A stretch of 64,000 nucleotides of DNA, from contig OX457052.1 in NCBI GenBank assembly GCA_949752735.1, positions 31,463,483 through 31,527,482 of the forward strand, given 5' to 3'. This document shows positions 63,808-64,000 of this stretch, piece by piece. Each line of letters starts with the position of its first letter. The first letter of the stretch is position 1. Position numbers and translations under genes: made by a program. The DNA is from Lumbricus terrestris. Its lineage: Eukaryota > Annelida > Clitellata > Crassiclitellata > Lumbricidae. The notes under the pieces were generated by a model that made no database searches, was not told where the DNA came from, and saw only the letters and a program-made list of their open reading frames with translations.

Positions 63808-64000
63808 GATTCATTCATTCATTCATTCATTCATTCATTAATACATTTATGAATGTAAATATAGCGCCCCTTCAATGGTCTACACAGAAGCGCTCCCAAC
63901 TCCAGCGCATCCAAAAGGTGCAGTTTTAGTCAAATGAAAAACTCTTCAGTAGGAATCACAGGGAGCAGACGCAATACAAGAGAGACGCCCGTTCCAGGCC
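63808..64000 (-). mobile_element. LINE/SINE 3' tail, cut by the window edge
   Basis: Reverse strand reads GGGAGCGCTTCTGTGTAGACC ... GAAGGGGCGCTAT then an ATTCATTCATTC tail (63808-63838 on +). The part beyond 63905 is probably the LINE coding end. Confidence 0.6.

Overview
This is eukaryotic nuclear DNA, AT-rich and very repeat-rich, from an animal, most likely a marine invertebrate. The genes are multi-exon with GT-AG and some GC-AG introns. The repeats include CR1/L2/Jockey-like LINEs, a tRNA-derived SINE, a Ty3/Gypsy fragment, hAT-type elements, Helitron-like elements and long microsatellites. I cannot name the species. A deuterostome or lophotrochozoan is plausible, but that is inference. 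There are no bacterial features.

The coding content is one tandem, same-strand array of five paralogous genes, called A to E here. Each complete copy encodes a secreted protein of about 375-381 residues: signal peptide, PAN/apple-like domain, a 34-nt microexon, a short four-cysteine module resembling a degenerate fibronectin type II fold, and a fibrinogen-related domain (FReD) split over two exons. Gene A (1915-4488) is cut off at its 5' side. Gene B (8374-12087) and gene D (30769-35775) are intact in reading. Gene C (15360-21451) has a one-base frameshift in exon 3. Gene E (42635-62875) is intact but stretched to 20 kb by nested transposons. In every copy the FReD keeps the calcium-loop motif (YD-x-DND) but has a C-x3-C-x2-C block at the place of the usual ligand-pocket segment. 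This looks like a lectin or immune-recognition gene family growing by tandem duplication; that role is inferred from the domains.

Duplication history is visible. About 6 kb around the 3' half of A (1840-7790) matches the region of C (18745-25540), including a dead extra copy of the last exon that carries the same 79-bp inverted-repeat insertion in both. The 5' regions of C (14400-15740) and D (29740-31140) match each other. Elements present in only one duplicate (for example the Helitron-like element at 5972-6755) date later insertions.

The space between genes, and the introns of gene E, hold a layered transposon landscape: (i) foldback-like elements whose ends start GGTTCYA-like and continue as arrays of about 15-bp units, different in each element (1-1818, 27550, 45094-46985, 49624-50732, 51378-54639); (ii) Helitron-like elements with A|TC starts, a CCGGG hairpin, CTAG ends and a G-rich subterminal tract (5972, 36151, 39299, 51415); (iii) hAT-type elements with 8-bp target duplications (8717, 25647, 26375, 48013, 47284, 52576), two of them filled by a roughly 120-bp satellite; (iv) MITEs with 3-bp duplications (43665, 54779); (v) several LINE fragments and a SINE sharing their 3' end. 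Apart from the five genes I see no other supportable protein-coding gene.
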